Shown: in pieces, positions 34,570-45,936 of the stretch
Layout: each line of letters opens with the position of its first letter
How positions within the stretch are numbered: the first letter of the stretch is position 1
Assembly (NCBI GenBank): GCA_016630955.3
Contig: CM049991.1
Coordinates: 186,001-250,000 of the forward strand
From: Didymella arachidicola
Taxonomy: Eukaryota > Ascomycota > Dothideomycetes > Pleosporales > Didymellaceae
DNA: 64,000 nt
Direction: 5' to 3'
Position numbers and translations under genes: made by a program
The notes under the pieces: generated by a model
What the model was told of the DNA's origin: nothing
Databases searched by the model: none
Seen by the model: only the letters and a program-made list of their open reading frames with translations

Positions 34570-36400
34570 TCTTCACAGCTCATTGACCTAATCACCTTTG
34601 CGATACCCAAAAGATTTGTCTTTTCTATTCTCACATCTGCGCCTGCCTCTTAGGCGCTAGCAGACTTCTCTGGTTCTTGTCGTATCTCTGCTGTCTCGGT
34701 TCAAGCAGATCATCTCTCTTGCATGGCGTTGGTTGGACCGCTTTCAAGGACCCGAGCGCCTGCGTCACGCTCGTTGTTCTTCCACGTTTGCTCTCATCTA
34801 CATCGATACACCGGCGGCATTCTCATCCTCAAAAAGGCTGGCTGTGCTTGCATTTTCTGCGTGGTTCACGGACCTGTTATGACCTGTCTCTGTATCATTA
34901 ATCATCTCACGGCGTTATCTGGGCAAGGAAGACTCTCTGCTTTGTTTTGCGAACATGGCTCATCTAGCTGGCTTATGAGCAACGAAGGCGTTGTTTGACT
35001 TATTGCATAATGAAGAGTGGATAGTTGGACACGATCTTAGGTAGCTGCAAGTCGAATGTGATGATGATTTCCATGTCAATATTGAGACCCCCGCACATTG
35101 CTAAGCTGGTGCGTCGCAGCACGTGACGCCGAAATTCACTTGAACGGTGACAGAACGAGACTGGAGCTATGATGTATGACATGTACGTATTGACGTATGT
35201 TGAGGAGCTGAAACCGTCTGTACGGTGATATCACGGCATTGGCGGCTAAGAATACTCGGGTGGTAAGGGGACGCGCCGAGCGTGCCTGCAGACCCGGTGC
35301 CCAAGTCTAGAACAAGAGACAGCTCGATGTCTCTGGAACACTGTCAGACGCTGGCCGTGAGCAGTCGAAGAGTCATCCTGTGGCAGTCCATGGCTTTTTA
35401 GAACTTGTAGAAAGAAGATGCTGCTGGGCTCGCTGGAAAGACTCGTACGCAGGAATGCACACGTAGCCGTTGGGTCGAGCTCGCTGTAACGTGCGTGAGT
35501 GGGCGGTGCTGCACAGGATGATGACAGAGCGCTTGGGTGGTTCAATGCAAGCCCTGCTCCAAACACACCTGGCTCGCTTCTCTCGGATTCAGAAACTCCA
35601 ACGACTCTTCACTCAGTCCCTGCCTCACACGCTGAGTACCTGCAATTGCTTACCTCGTCGTCGGCCGCGTGTTCTCAGTCAGGTTTAGCTCCGTACTTCT
35701 CTGCCAAGCTAGCCCCGAGGACGAAACAATCCAGGCAAAACTACTACACGGCGACGCTCTACCACTCGCACCGCCCACCTGCCCCGACTGTCGAGTAGCA
35801 AAGCCTTCTGACGTACTTGTCTACCGTGCAGCATCGAGCAACGTTTTGCAGCATCCGCCTTCTGACCCCGCATCCCACGTCGCAGCCAGGCGGTGAGGTC
35901 CGTCCCTCAGCATCCCACTCGACACCGTTCGGCCACAACAACGCCTCAGCGCCCCGCTCCCATTGCGCCCTCAACCACCCGCCGCACCACCAGCCCAGGT
36001 ACACTCTTGAGCACGTGCACAATTGACGGCCCCGACTCGCGAGTCACTCTTAGCGTCGAGTAGACCCAGCACTGCCGCAAGGCGTCTCTGAGGGGCTTCG
36101 AGCCATTCTCCATACAGCGCCCACCGCTAGCACCAGCGTCTACACGGACCGGCTCATCTGCACGTGAGGTACGTTGCACTCCTGCCCGCTGCCCTGCATT
36201 TACTTCCGGAAGTGTGTGCGCCAAAGCCTGGCAACGACGGGCCTCGGCGCTGCGGCCTCGCGTCTGCAGAGTTCCCCACGCTAACAACAAACCTCAGGGA
36301 ACAGAAATTCGAGTCAACGCGCTCTTTCTCTCCGACCCACCCGCGCGAGGTTCTCCCTTGCTCCCTCCATACACCACCAAGCCAGTAGCAAGTCACAGCT
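34570..36400. other. Intergenic: LRR 3' flank and long PP1 leader
   Basis: 1.8 kb without a supported coding frame. The last 250 bp look like the PP1 5' UTR with a probable intron at 36169-36297. Confidence 0.45.
36169..36297 (+). other. Probable 5' UTR intron of PP1 gene
   Basis: GTACGT donor following GTGAG, GCTAAC branch site and CCTCAG acceptor; 129 bp, ending about 100 bp before the PP1 ATG. Non-coding, so the call rests on splice signals alone. Confidence 0.4.
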
Positions 36401-37563
36401 ATGGCCGAAAACGAGGTAGATCTCGATTCTATCATAGACCGTCTCCTCGAGGTCAGGGGCAGCAGGCCCGGCAAGCAAGTACAGCTGCTCGAGACTGAGA
36501 TCCGCTACCTGTGCACCAAGGCGCGTGAGATCTTCATCTCGCAGCCCATCCTCCTCGAGCTCGAGGCCCCCATCAAGGTTAGCAGTACCCAACACATTCA
36601 AAGACTTGGCTGACAACGGTCGTTAGATCTGCGGAGATATCCACGGCCAGTACTACGATTTGCTCCGTCTCTTCGAATATGGCGGCTTTCCCCCGGAGGC
36701 CAACTACCTCTTCCTTGGTGACTACGTCGACCGTGGTAAGCAGTCGCTAGAGACCATCTGCCTGCTCCTCGCATACAAGATCAAGTACCCTGAGAACTTC
36801 TTCATTCTCCGCGGTAACCACGAGTGCGCCTCGATCAACCGTATCTACGGTTTCTACGACGAGTGCAAGCGAAGATACAACATCAAGCTGTGGAAGACAT
36901 TCACCGACTGCTTCAACTGCCTGCCCATCGCTGCCATCATCGACGAGAAGATCTTCACCATGCACGGCGGTCTCAGCCCTGACCTGAACTCCATGGAGCA
37001 GATCAGGCGGGTCATGCGACCCACGGATGTGAGTACCTAGCACTCGGTATCGATCACCACTGACGCGAACAGATTCCTGACTGCGGTCTTCTCTGCGATC
37101 TGCTATGGTCCGATCCCGACAAGGACATTACCGGCTGGAGCGAAAACGACAGAGGTGTCAGTTTCACATTCGGTCCTGACGTTGTGTCGCGCTTCCTGCA
37201 GAAACACGACATGGACCTGATTTGCCGTGCTCATCAGGTCGTCGAGGACGGTTACGAGTTCTTCTCGAAGCGTCAGCTTGTCACATTGTTCAGTGCGCCA
37301 AACTACTGCGGAGAATTTGACAATGCGGGTGCTATGATGAGCGTCGACGAGAGCTTGCTGTGCTCCTTCCAGGTGCGTTCTTAAACTCAAAGGAAGGGTA
37401 CGACTAACATTGACTAGATCCTGAAACCTGCCGAAAAGAAACAAAAGTACGTACACTTCAGCGCCTGTGGACCGCCGGCTCCTCGTACAGCTTGAGACTG
37501 TTTTGTCACCTGACATTTGCAACGTATACTAACAACCACTACAGCAGGTTTGGCCGCCGATAG
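36401..37563 (+). CDS. GLC7: Protein phosphatase 1 catalytic subunit
   Basis: Major Ser/Thr phosphatase (yeast Glc7, Aspergillus BimG). Five exons: 36401-36577, 36627-37028, 37073-37372, 37418-37446, 37548-37563; 307 aa. Metal-site motifs seen: GDIHGQYYDLLR, GDYVDRG, RGNHECASINRIYGFYDEC, AHQVVEDG, and the beta12-13 loop region SAPNYCGEFDNAG. The C-terminal tail is built by two tiny exons and reads ...PAEKKQK-FGRR. The last acceptor is a tandem CAGCAG: using the first CAG (exon from 37545) would give QNRFGRR in place of QKFGRR. The fourth intron (101 bp) is the longest. Family length 305-330 aa. Confidence 0.97.
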
Positions 37564-40023
37564 ACACGACATCTCGATGTCCCGAGTTCCGACGCCGATC
37601 TACCTCTGCGAGTCCGACCCAGCATATTCGAAATCGCTTTCGTGCCCATGGCAACCCAATTACTCTTCGACATTTGTACACCAACCCGTCCTCACGACAT
37701 TCTGAACGAAAACCACGGTTCGAGCTGTCGCGACACTACAAACCGCGCTTTAAATGGTCCTTCGCGCTTCGCTGCCTCTCGTGCTCGCCGGCGAAACAAG
37801 AGGTTGAACGATCTGAGGTCGTTTGCTGTGTTCAGGAGGACGGAAAACAGACATGACTTACGGCTGCGCTACGATCACGGTTGTCACAACGGCTACAATT
37901 CGCACAGTTCTCGATACGTTGACATTCTTGATGGGTTGCGTGGGGTGGAGCATTTGGGAGTCTCATAGGTGGGCCTCATCAGCGGGCTTGTTTACGTTCG
38001 GTCACGCCCGGACGAGGCTTAACACTCGATCGACAATGTCTGTCATTTCTTTACTTCCGTTCATCAATCAATGAGCAAACCTTTGGGAATGTAAGCTATG
38101 GAACGGTTGACGCGTATGCATTATTTGATATGCGCCTGGGTGCCTCTCGTTTCCATCATGCCGGGTGCCGTGCTTCACAGATTTCTTTACCGTCAGACAG
38201 ATCTCTACCTTTTCTTCCGCAATGCAATATCTTGTCCCTTCTGTTAGCATCCACACTATTCCATGGCTGAAATTAGGTGTCGGCCTGGCGGGCTTCTGAG
38301 TGCGACGAAGCAAGCCTTGTCCTTACGGCCGCTGCTTGCATTTATTTGATACGAATCTCAACTTCCCTGCGAACGTAGATCGAGTCATTGATCACGATAG
38401 GACCCACATCAACTGTCGTGCTCAGCCCATCCCCCACGAGGTACTCCACAAGCCTTTCTACTGTCTACATTCGCCGCGCTGAGTGGCGCGAAGGCATACT
38501 GGCGGCCAGTGCCTACATATGTAGTTGACAATTTTTGAGGACGCAAGGACATTGGGTATTCGTCAGTGCGTTTCAGGAAGAGCAATATGGCGTTTTTGAG
38601 AAGACAGCAGAAACCATTGCTTTAGCGGCTTTGATTTTGAGTCGCGGCGGGGATTCGATTGAATATAGCAGATGATGTAAAGATTGTAGGTAGATTTCGT
38701 TGGCATAGTGAAACACTGGATGTGGTTTAAAGAGATAGAAGCGCAGAGCGGCACTGCTAGCACGTTTGAGGAACTGGCAGGAGGGCAGACATGCAGACAC
38801 ACCGTGTGCCTTTTTCGAACAATGGAGAGCTCTGTAGTGATGGATTTATTTGTTGAAGTGCTCAAGACAGAGAGAGAGAAGAGGGCATGCAGTCAGCTTT
38901 TTGTACTTTTAATGGAAGACGGGAGGAGGACATGCGCAGGTTGTCACGAATTTTCGAGTTTAGGAGAAGGTTGATGATGAAGGAGTAGAACACCTCCCTT
39001 ATTCCCGATATTTTCCTCACCTAACACATTCGGCTTTGGTGTTGGCGATTGTCAATCGCATTTGGTCAGTGACCTGTGGACAACACAGGCCTTATAACCC
39101 CACAACCAATGCGTCAATTTGCCATGAATACCTCCTTGTTCCTAACAACACTACGCGCGGGACGTAAAGTAAAGTAGCAGTTTCTTACTAGTTAGTTTGC
39201 TCTTAGGAGTATTTGTAGATAACAGGGGAGTTGTAGGGGTATGATAGATGGGCTGGTTTGACTTGAATACCTCCCTTGTGCTTAAGGATGCTGCGTGGAG
39301 AGGGTATGTTAGGTAGTGGCTAGGCATGTTGCTCTTGGGATTGTTTCCAAAAAGTTAGGCATGAGGTCCTGTATAGCTCCTTGTATTCGCCTGGCTGCTA
39401 TTATCCGTGTTGTATATGCTGCTATGTGTGCTTGAAGCACTCCAGTCCTTTGGACCGACTCGCTGTGCTTCAATAGCACGTACAAGCTAAAAAGCAACAT
39501 GCTTGTCTCACTCCATCTTCAATATCTCGTATTGTCTCATTCGTGGTTATGAAGCCTGGAGGTAGTCAGGAAACTTGTCGTGCAGCGCTGTGTGTGCACT
39601 CGGGCTTGTCTGCGGGCCCGCCCTCTATGCCGCGATTGCCCTCGCCAGAATGCTTGAGCCTGCTTTCGCCCGTAGTAGGAAGGTTATTGTAGGAGGAGCT
39701 TGAGAGCCGGACAATCATGTCGTTGTCCTTTGCGTATTAGATCATGGCCATCACTAAGCCCGTGTACGGCATCTCCAACTTGTGCTTCCTCATTGCGTTA
39801 CGTTACGGCGAGAAATCATGTAGGTCGTGACGATGGAACTGGAGTGGAAGCACCGCCCCCGGGAATGAAGTTGCCCACGATGAATAGGAAGTGCTTGGAA
39901 CTGATGATGTCACCGTTGACGCGGCGGAGGTCAGTAAGGAATTTGTTCAGGCTGTCCCTGTCCCTGAAGGCTGCAGAGCAGTGCAACACGACCACCGCAT
40001 CCTCCTTGCCGATCGAGGAGCGA
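37564..40023. other. Intergenic 2.5 kb with degenerate repeats
   Basis: After the PP1 3' UTR no supported gene occurs. 38988-39410 is a degenerate direct-repeat block (separate entry). A perfect 12-bp palindrome CTACATATGTAG lies at 38513-38524. A hairpin with nine-base arms (TTGAAGCAC/GTGCTTCAA) spans 39432-39473. A minus-strand 63-codon frame at 39309-39500 could be a decayed element remnant. Confidence 0.45.
38988..39410. repeat. Degenerate tandem direct repeat, about 139-bp period
   Basis: The motif GAAYACCTCC begins at 38988, 39126 and 39265, spacings of 138 and 139 bp. The second and third units align further: TTGTKCYTAA, then a later TTGCTCTTRGGA block at similar offsets (72 and 65). 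Many of the differences between these two are C/T or A/G transitions, as expected of repeat-induced point mutation. The first unit is much more diverged after its first 20 bases. By-eye alignment only. Confidence 0.4.
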
Positions 40024-41239
40024 TCATGTTTTGCCCTTCATTTTTTCTAATATCTTTACGACCTGCGGCAGTACCTTCTCAACGTTCTCCGAAACCCTCA
40101 CAGCCTGCCGCCCTGTATTGCTGTCTTCGACTCCACTGAAAAAGGCCTCCTCTCCCCTTGCACCGCCCATGTTGAGTATCCCAATTGGCAGGTTCTGCTC
40201 TTTCGCCTTCTTGACCAACCTCCATGCCGAGTACGTCGCAAGACTACTTCCAATGACCAGCAGCCTCCCAGCTTCGTCCACGGCCTGCTCAGCCGCAACC
40301 TTCGTCGGCGCGGGTATGCTCTCTCCAAACATGATGACGGCAGGCTTCAACACGCCACCCTCGCTGCCGTGCTTCCACGCGCCGTCGTGGTCTGTTTCAA
40401 CCCTGACAGCGCTCCCATCGGCCCTCTTTGGCGGGTTTTGCAGACACGTCGGACACGGTGGGTATCTAAACGTCGTGTACGGTGCATCAGGCACATCTGC
40501 GTCACCGTCTGGATTAGTCTTCAACCCTTTCTTGCGCCGTTCGTCGGGGTTTTCAGATTCGAGGGCACCGCTGGCGAGCATTTCCTCGAGGAACATCGCC
40601 CATGCGGGGTTCAGCTGGGCGAGCTGATCTTGGAACAACCGGCGGTCGTATTCGTTGCGGCACGTTATGCACACGAGGCTACGTAAATAGCCATGCAGCT
40701 CGGTTGTGGGCAGTTGAGGGTGCGCTTGGGGGTGGAAAGAGTCCACATCTGTCTTGTCAGCTCTATTCCGTGGCCATTTGCTGGAGTGCCGCAGGATACT
40801 CACTCTGTGTGATCACCCTCCCCACAATACCCAACCGTCCCAAATCCCCACACGCCTCGTGCGCCCTGTTCGGCCGCGCTTTGTTTAGGTTCGTCCAACC
40901 TAGGAAGCTCCTGGCCCAGTACCGTTTCCGCGCCTCATGGTTTTCGCAGAACTCGTTGTAGTAGATCGGCTTGTACGTCTTGTTCTGGGTGTACGTCCCC
41001 TTCGGACCTCGATAGTCTGCGAGTCCAGACGCAACACTTATCCCAGCACCAGTCAGTAGCAAAGTCTTGCCATTCGTTTTGACCGGCGACGAGCCGCGGA
41101 GGTACGGTCTCGAGGAATTCAGCGAGGGCGAGAGGAAGTCGACGAGCGCGGCAATTGCGCCAGAGGTTGTTGTTGCGCTGGCGGGGATTATCTTTGGCAG
41201 GGGGAGAGGGTCTGTGTACGGCACGCGGAGGATCGCCAT
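40024..41239 (-). CDS. Sirtuin (Sir2-family NAD+-dependent deacylase), SIRT4/class II-like
   Basis: Exons 41239-40804 and 40748-40024; 386 aa. The 55-bp intron joins VITQ|NVDSFHPQAH, the catalytic motif with its His. Other motifs: LLTGAGISVASGLADYRGPKGTY (NAD+ binding), TELHGYL, zinc-ligand pairs CITC and CPTC, PAVIMFGESIP, LLVIGSSLATYSAWRLV and GILNMGG. The 68 residues between the two CxxC pairs are many more than in most sirtuins and include a Lys/Asp-rich stretch. The N-terminus (about 30 residues before the fold) is low in acid and could be a mitochondrial presequence, as for SIRT4-type enzymes; this is inference. Substrate not predictable. Confidence 0.93.
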
Positions 41240-42243
41240 GGCGTGCGCGTGCAGAGCTGGCGTGGAGATTCCAATTCCATTGCGAGAGGCGTAGGCGTTG
41301 CAGCGCTGAGGCGGAGCGAGGTTCCAGTGGTGATGTCAGTCATGGCGGCCCGTGCAAGATCTGCATCTGTCGCGTGGGGACGGGGATCGAAGAGCCGCAA
41401 TGTGGGCGCTATTTTTGGTGGACGCCTGATGAGTGCAGATGCGTTTCCCGATTACGTGCCCTTTTAGTACATGAGACATGGGGATGGCGGGTTGTAGCGT
41501 GACAATGGAGGAGGCTGTGTGCATGCAAGGCTGTGTCGTGAGATCCTGCAGCTCGATAGCAAGTGCAACCGAATGCGCACCTAGACTTGGGCCGGTGAGA
41601 TCGGTTTCGGGTAGCAGCTTGTACAGTGCAAGCCACATTTGAGGCTCTTCTGGAGGTGGTTTCACGGATTTGTGTCACGCATGGTCGTGGCAGCGGTCTC
41701 GACAACGGCGGCTGAGACAGAAGGACGAAGCGATATGCTACAAAGCGCTTAGAGCTGTTGTGTTATGATCAAGACTACTTGTCAGATACTATACAGAGGT
41801 CATATGTAAAGGTACAGAATGCAGCGATGATACGAGATGGCATTGAGAAGAGAAATGACAAAGTCGAGTAAATACAGAAATCTAGGGGGTGCCGCCTACG
41901 CGGGGGAATAGAATGCCAATGACAGACAGTACATGAAAAATGCGAATATCAAAAGAGAAGAATCAAATTCCAAACATACCCAGGCGCCCAGGCAGGCTGG
42001 TAAGCGCGTGGTCAATGCCTAGACTCCTTGCCAATATGGCAACTCATGCAAATGTCGAATGCAAACAAGCAAACAAAAAGTGGTGTGTACTTTGAAAAAA
42101 GGTGAGAAAGAAGTGAAGACTCGGCGAAATGCCGAGCGGAGAGAACGCCGGGTAATGTCGTGAAGGTGCGCTATTGGGAGTCGTAATGATCGTGTGGGGT
42201 TTCATTGCTGGGAAAAATCGTTGTGACGAGCGGGAGGAGTTGC
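41240..42243. other. Intergenic: sirtuin promoter and Myb 3' flank
   Basis: 1.0 kb. Short frames only (for example 41336-41705 minus) with no family resemblance. 41880-42150 is A-rich and probably the 3' UTR side of the Myb gene. Confidence 0.45.
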
Positions 42244-42980
42244 TCACTGCTGCTGCACGTGCGCGTGCGAAAGCGAGTGCGGGTGCATCAATGGCTGTGG
42301 AGCGTACTGCATAGGGTGTTGGTGCAGCATAGACTGAATGCTCGGTACCCGCTGCTGCTGAGACGGGTAACTGCCGGGGTACTGAAGCTGAGTGTTCTGG
42401 TAGTGAGATGCTGGGGCAACAGGCATTGCCATCTCATTGTGATGGTCGTCTGATTCTTCATCGAAGTCAGAAACGCCTATTGCGCTGTCCTCGTGGTCGG
42501 CGTAAGTACCGGGATGATAGCCCTGCTTCTTCATCGCTGACCTAGCAGCCTGTGATAGATTCTTAAAGCCTTTCTCCATACACTGGAATCGAATTAGGGG
42601 TTGACATTCAGAAAACAGCAGAATCTCACCTTGGTCTCGACCAGTTGCCACTTCTCGCCAACTCGAGCGGCAAGCAAACTCCACATGTCTCGTCGGACTT
42701 CCATGTATGCCTGCGCCAGAACGTCCAACTTCACACCGTCCCATTGTTCGGCATTCATCCTCTCCATCAACCGCTCATGGCGCTTCCGGCACGCATTTGG
42801 CGACTTATTGGGGAAGTGTTTGGGTGCAATTTGGTTCCAGTTGAGGCCTTGTGTCCTGGCCTGAATGAGAGTCTCGTCGTCTTGCGCAGACCATGATGAG
42901 CTCCGTGTGCTTCCACCAGCTGCAGACGCAGTAGAGATGGAGCTGCGGCGTCCGATTGGTGCTTTCTCAGTCTTAGGCAT
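42244..42980 (-). CDS. Myb/SANT-like DNA-binding protein, 229 aa
   Basis: Exons 42980-42630 and 42582-42244; the 47-bp intron joins VETK|CMEKGFKNLSQAARSA. One Myb/SANT repeat at about residues 28-75: SSSWSAQDDETLIQARTQGLNWNQIAPKHF, with KSPNACRKRHERLM as the recognition helix. A second helical segment (WSLLAARVGEKWQLVETKCMEKG) looks like a divergent second repeat split by the intron. The C-terminal third is Gln/His/Pro-rich (QHPMQYAPQPLMHPH), a typical activation-type low-complexity tail. Probably a nuclear transcription regulator; target unknown. Confidence 0.87.
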
Positions 42981-44984
42981 GATTACGGAGTATGAGACAG
43001 TAGAGAAGAGACGACAGTCAATGTGTTGACCGGAAGGAATACAAAAACTGGTGGGCAGAAGCGACCGAGAGATGTATTATGATTATGGTAGAGCAGGTGT
43101 CGGTCAACGAGAGTGATGGTGCGGAACGAGAGGTAGGAAATATCCTGACAGTATGAAAAACGAAGGAACTGGTGTTCGTACCTTGACCTGGGAATCTATA
43201 GTTCAGACCAAGGTCAAGCCATATGCTTTATACAAAGTCAACCTTGAGCCGCAGAGGATACTTACGTCAAGCTGGCGACCAATGGGCCGCTCGGAGAATT
43301 GTTTGAAACCAGGATGTGTTTCTGTAATCGCCGGATCGATCCCCTGTCTACTGTACAACTAGGCAGAGGCCACTCGGTCGCGTCTCCAAGCGCTGTCAGA
43401 AAGGGCATGCAGGTCACCAAGCAGGCCGGCCAGCGTTGGGACAAGGGTACAGTGTCTGTGACAGAAGCGCCTGTTTGAGAAGTGTTCCTGAGGCTCTTGA
43501 TGCGGCTGTGCCTAAGAATAACATCTGCCGACCAGAAGGGTGCTGTGTGGAGGTAGGGCGGCGGCTCCCTTGTAGGTAAGCGCGCAATACTCGACGCTGA
43601 TACGACAGACCTGTGGGGCCGAAATAGAGATCTTGGCGAACTAAATTAGAACCCATCTGCAGGGCTGCTGCAAAGTGTGCGGTGTAATCATCGATACTTC
43701 ACAGGGCTGAGCCATCCAGGACCTGCATCTGCATAGCGGCCCGCGAAAGTGGAAACACCACGTTGCTAATGCCGGGCAGTTACCAGAACTTCAAGCGTCG
43801 AAATAGACATTCGCATTCAGAACGATAGTGACGATGATCTGCGAAAAGCTGCTAAGCGCGCGATATGGTGGTGGGCGGGCGATTCGAGTGTCTGTTTCAC
43901 GAAACACATCGCAGCGGCTGTCATCCAAAAAGGGCGGCCGCAAGCGCCAGGCCCGTCCAGCACGTGCTTGTCCCCACCCTATTTCCCTAACTGAGTATGC
44001 ACGAACTGCAGTTCCTTCTTCTTTCTTCCCCTAGACCATTACTGCGCCCCCAACACACAGTTCAAATGCAGCTACTACCTCATCAGTATCCCAAGCCCTC
44101 TCGAGACGCTGCCGTGAACAAAGACAGTAATGACACCCTGTGTAACCGCCAGCATTCGAGGCCTGCATTTTATTCACACCTCTAGCCTTGCCCCAAACTC
44201 AAGGCCAAATTTGACAGGCGTTGACATGTCAGATTCAGAATACTCGGTCCGCGTAATCGGCGTTACACAAGGCTGTCGATTGTGGTGATCCTGCAGCTAT
44301 TTCTCTCTTGCACAGCCCCAGCAACGGCTACCGAGCCTATCTGCAGTGAAGCAGGTAGAATAGCTGCACACTAAAGACGCCTTCCACGAGGCAATTCCTA
44401 CACATGTAGATATCTTGTTCCAGACCAGGGTGTTCTGGAATCCACGTTGTCTTTGAGAATTCGAACTACCTGAAGGAGGCTGCTGCAGCCTTGCTTTCAT
44501 GCTCCATGAATCAAGGTTGCTAAAATTGTGCAGGCGCCATTCAAAACCAGCACCGTTGCAAGTCAATAATCACGATCACGCGCCTCAGTCAGTAGCAGAC
44601 ACGAAATGCCCTCTTCCTATTCGATGATATGGCGGTTGGACTAGTAAACACTGGACATAGTCAAAAGCCGCAGCAGCCGCCACAGAGGAGCTCCCCATTG
44701 GCCTCAAAGGCCGACAAGCCACTCAGCTAGTCGCGATTGTCGTAGACAAATTAACCGGGAGTTACCCCGAAGGTCGGTCATTCCGCCGTTGGAGGACGAG
44801 CATACGCCGATTATCACGCTAGTCGGTGCCTCGGAATCGGAAGATGAGGGGAATAATAACAATACTGGGGTTACATCACCCTCCGGCTGCCGCTCCTGAG
44901 GCTTGAGACTACGACTCTACCCGTGTCTCGACTTTTTCTTCTCTTCGCTGCCACGATTTCTTCTGCACGCACTTGTCTTTCGCT
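42981..44984. other. Intergenic: divergent upstream regions of Myb and aldolase genes
   Basis: 2.0 kb between divergent starts. No coding frame with support. Two inverted CGG-triplet sites near the aldolase start are listed separately. The sequences ACGCCGATTA (about 44811) and its reverse complement (about 44253) recur in inverted orientation. Confidence 0.45.
44756..44785. promoter_or_regulatory. Two inverted CGG triplet sites (candidate Zn2Cys6 factor sites)
   Basis: CGG-N8-CCG at 44756-44769 and CGG-N5-CCG at 44775-44785, about 200-230 bp before the aldolase ATG. Inverted CGG triplets with fixed spacing are the usual targets of dimeric Zn2Cys6 factors. Which factor binds, if any, is unknown; one such gene lies immediately beyond the aldolase. 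Confidence 0.4.
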
Positions 44985-45875
44985 ATGGCTCCTCTTCCTG
45001 ATCTCTCACAGAACATGGCCGTTAGGCTGGTCAAGCATGCTGCCGACAACAAATACGCTATTTGCGCAACTTGCTGTTACAACGTCGAGGGAATTCTGGC
45101 TTCAGTGAGAGCTGCTGAAGCCAAGCGCTCGCCTCTGATCATACAACTTTTCCCATGGGCGGTCCAGTACGCCGACGGCATTCTCGTCCATGCAGCACGT
45201 GAAGCTGCCGACAATGCCAGCGTACCAGTCGCGCTGCACATGGACCATGCGCAAACACCAGAGATGGTGAAGCGAGCGGCGAGCTTCGAGAAAGGCTTCG
45301 ACGGCATCATGGTCGACATGTCTCACTACGACGACAACCTGGAGAAGACGGCAGAATTGGTCAAATTTTGCAACGAGCGCGGCATTATCACCGAGGCAGA
45401 ACCGGGGCGCATCGATGGCGGGGAAGACGGTGTGGGGGACCTTTCAGATCTGGGGTTGGAGGCGATCCTCACCACACCGGAGCAGGCCGAGGAGTTCGTC
45501 GCGACGGGGATAAACTGGCTGGCTCCCGCTTTCGGCAACGTACACGGCAACTACGGGCCGAAAGGGCCACAACTGGACTACGAGCGCCTGAAGCGCGTAC
45601 ACAAGAAGGTCGGCGACCGCGTCAATCTGGTTCTGCACGGCGCAGGCGCAGAGTGGTTTCATGAGAAGCTGCTGAGGGAATGCATCGACTGCGGCGTTGC
45701 GAAGATGAACATCAACGATGCCTTCAACAACGATTTCACAAGGATTATGCAAGAGCAGGCGGGCAAGACTCCGATTACCGGCCTGATCGAGAAGGCGACC
45801 GACGCCATGCAGAAGAGCATCGAGCAGTACATGGACTGGATGGGCTCGACAGGAATGGCAGACCAGATCCAATAG
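44985..45875 (+). CDS. Class II (zinc) fructose/tagatose-bisphosphate aldolase-family protein, 296 aa
   Basis: Single exon. Class II aldolase fold of the GatY/KbaY/FbaA group, which cleaves ketose 1,6-bisphosphates to dihydroxyacetone phosphate and an aldehyde. Seen: NVEGILASVRAAE, the catalytic/zinc segment ALHMDHAQ (residues about 83-90), MVDMSHYDDN, EAEPGRIDGGEDG, the zinc His in NVHGNYGPKGP, LVLHGAGAEW, and the phosphate-binding GVAKMNINDAF. All zinc-ligand positions appear filled. It is shorter than the main yeast glycolytic enzyme (about 360 aa) and closer to the bacterial tagatose-type, so a role in catabolism of an unusual sugar is more likely than glycolysis (inference). The ATG follows a C-rich leader. 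It converges on the Zn2Cys6 gene. Confidence 0.9.
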   Translation: MAPLPDLSQNMAVRLVKHAADNKYAICATCCYNVEGILASVRAAEAKRSPLIIQLFPWAVQYADGILVHAAREAADNASVPVALHMDHAQTPEMVKRAASFEKGFDGIMVDMSHYDDNLEKTAELVKFCNERGIITEAEPGRIDGGEDGVGDLSDLGLEAILTTPEQAEEFVATGINWLAPAFGNVHGNYGPKGPQLDYERLKRVHKKVGDRVNLVLHGAGAEWFHEKLLRECIDCGVAKMNINDAFNNDFTRIMQEQAGKTPITGLIEKATDAMQKSIEQYMDWMGSTGMADQIQ

Positions 45876-45936
45876 ATGCAGAAGAGGAAATAGAAAGATA
45901 TATTCATATATACATTCAAATCATCAGCCGAGGGTA

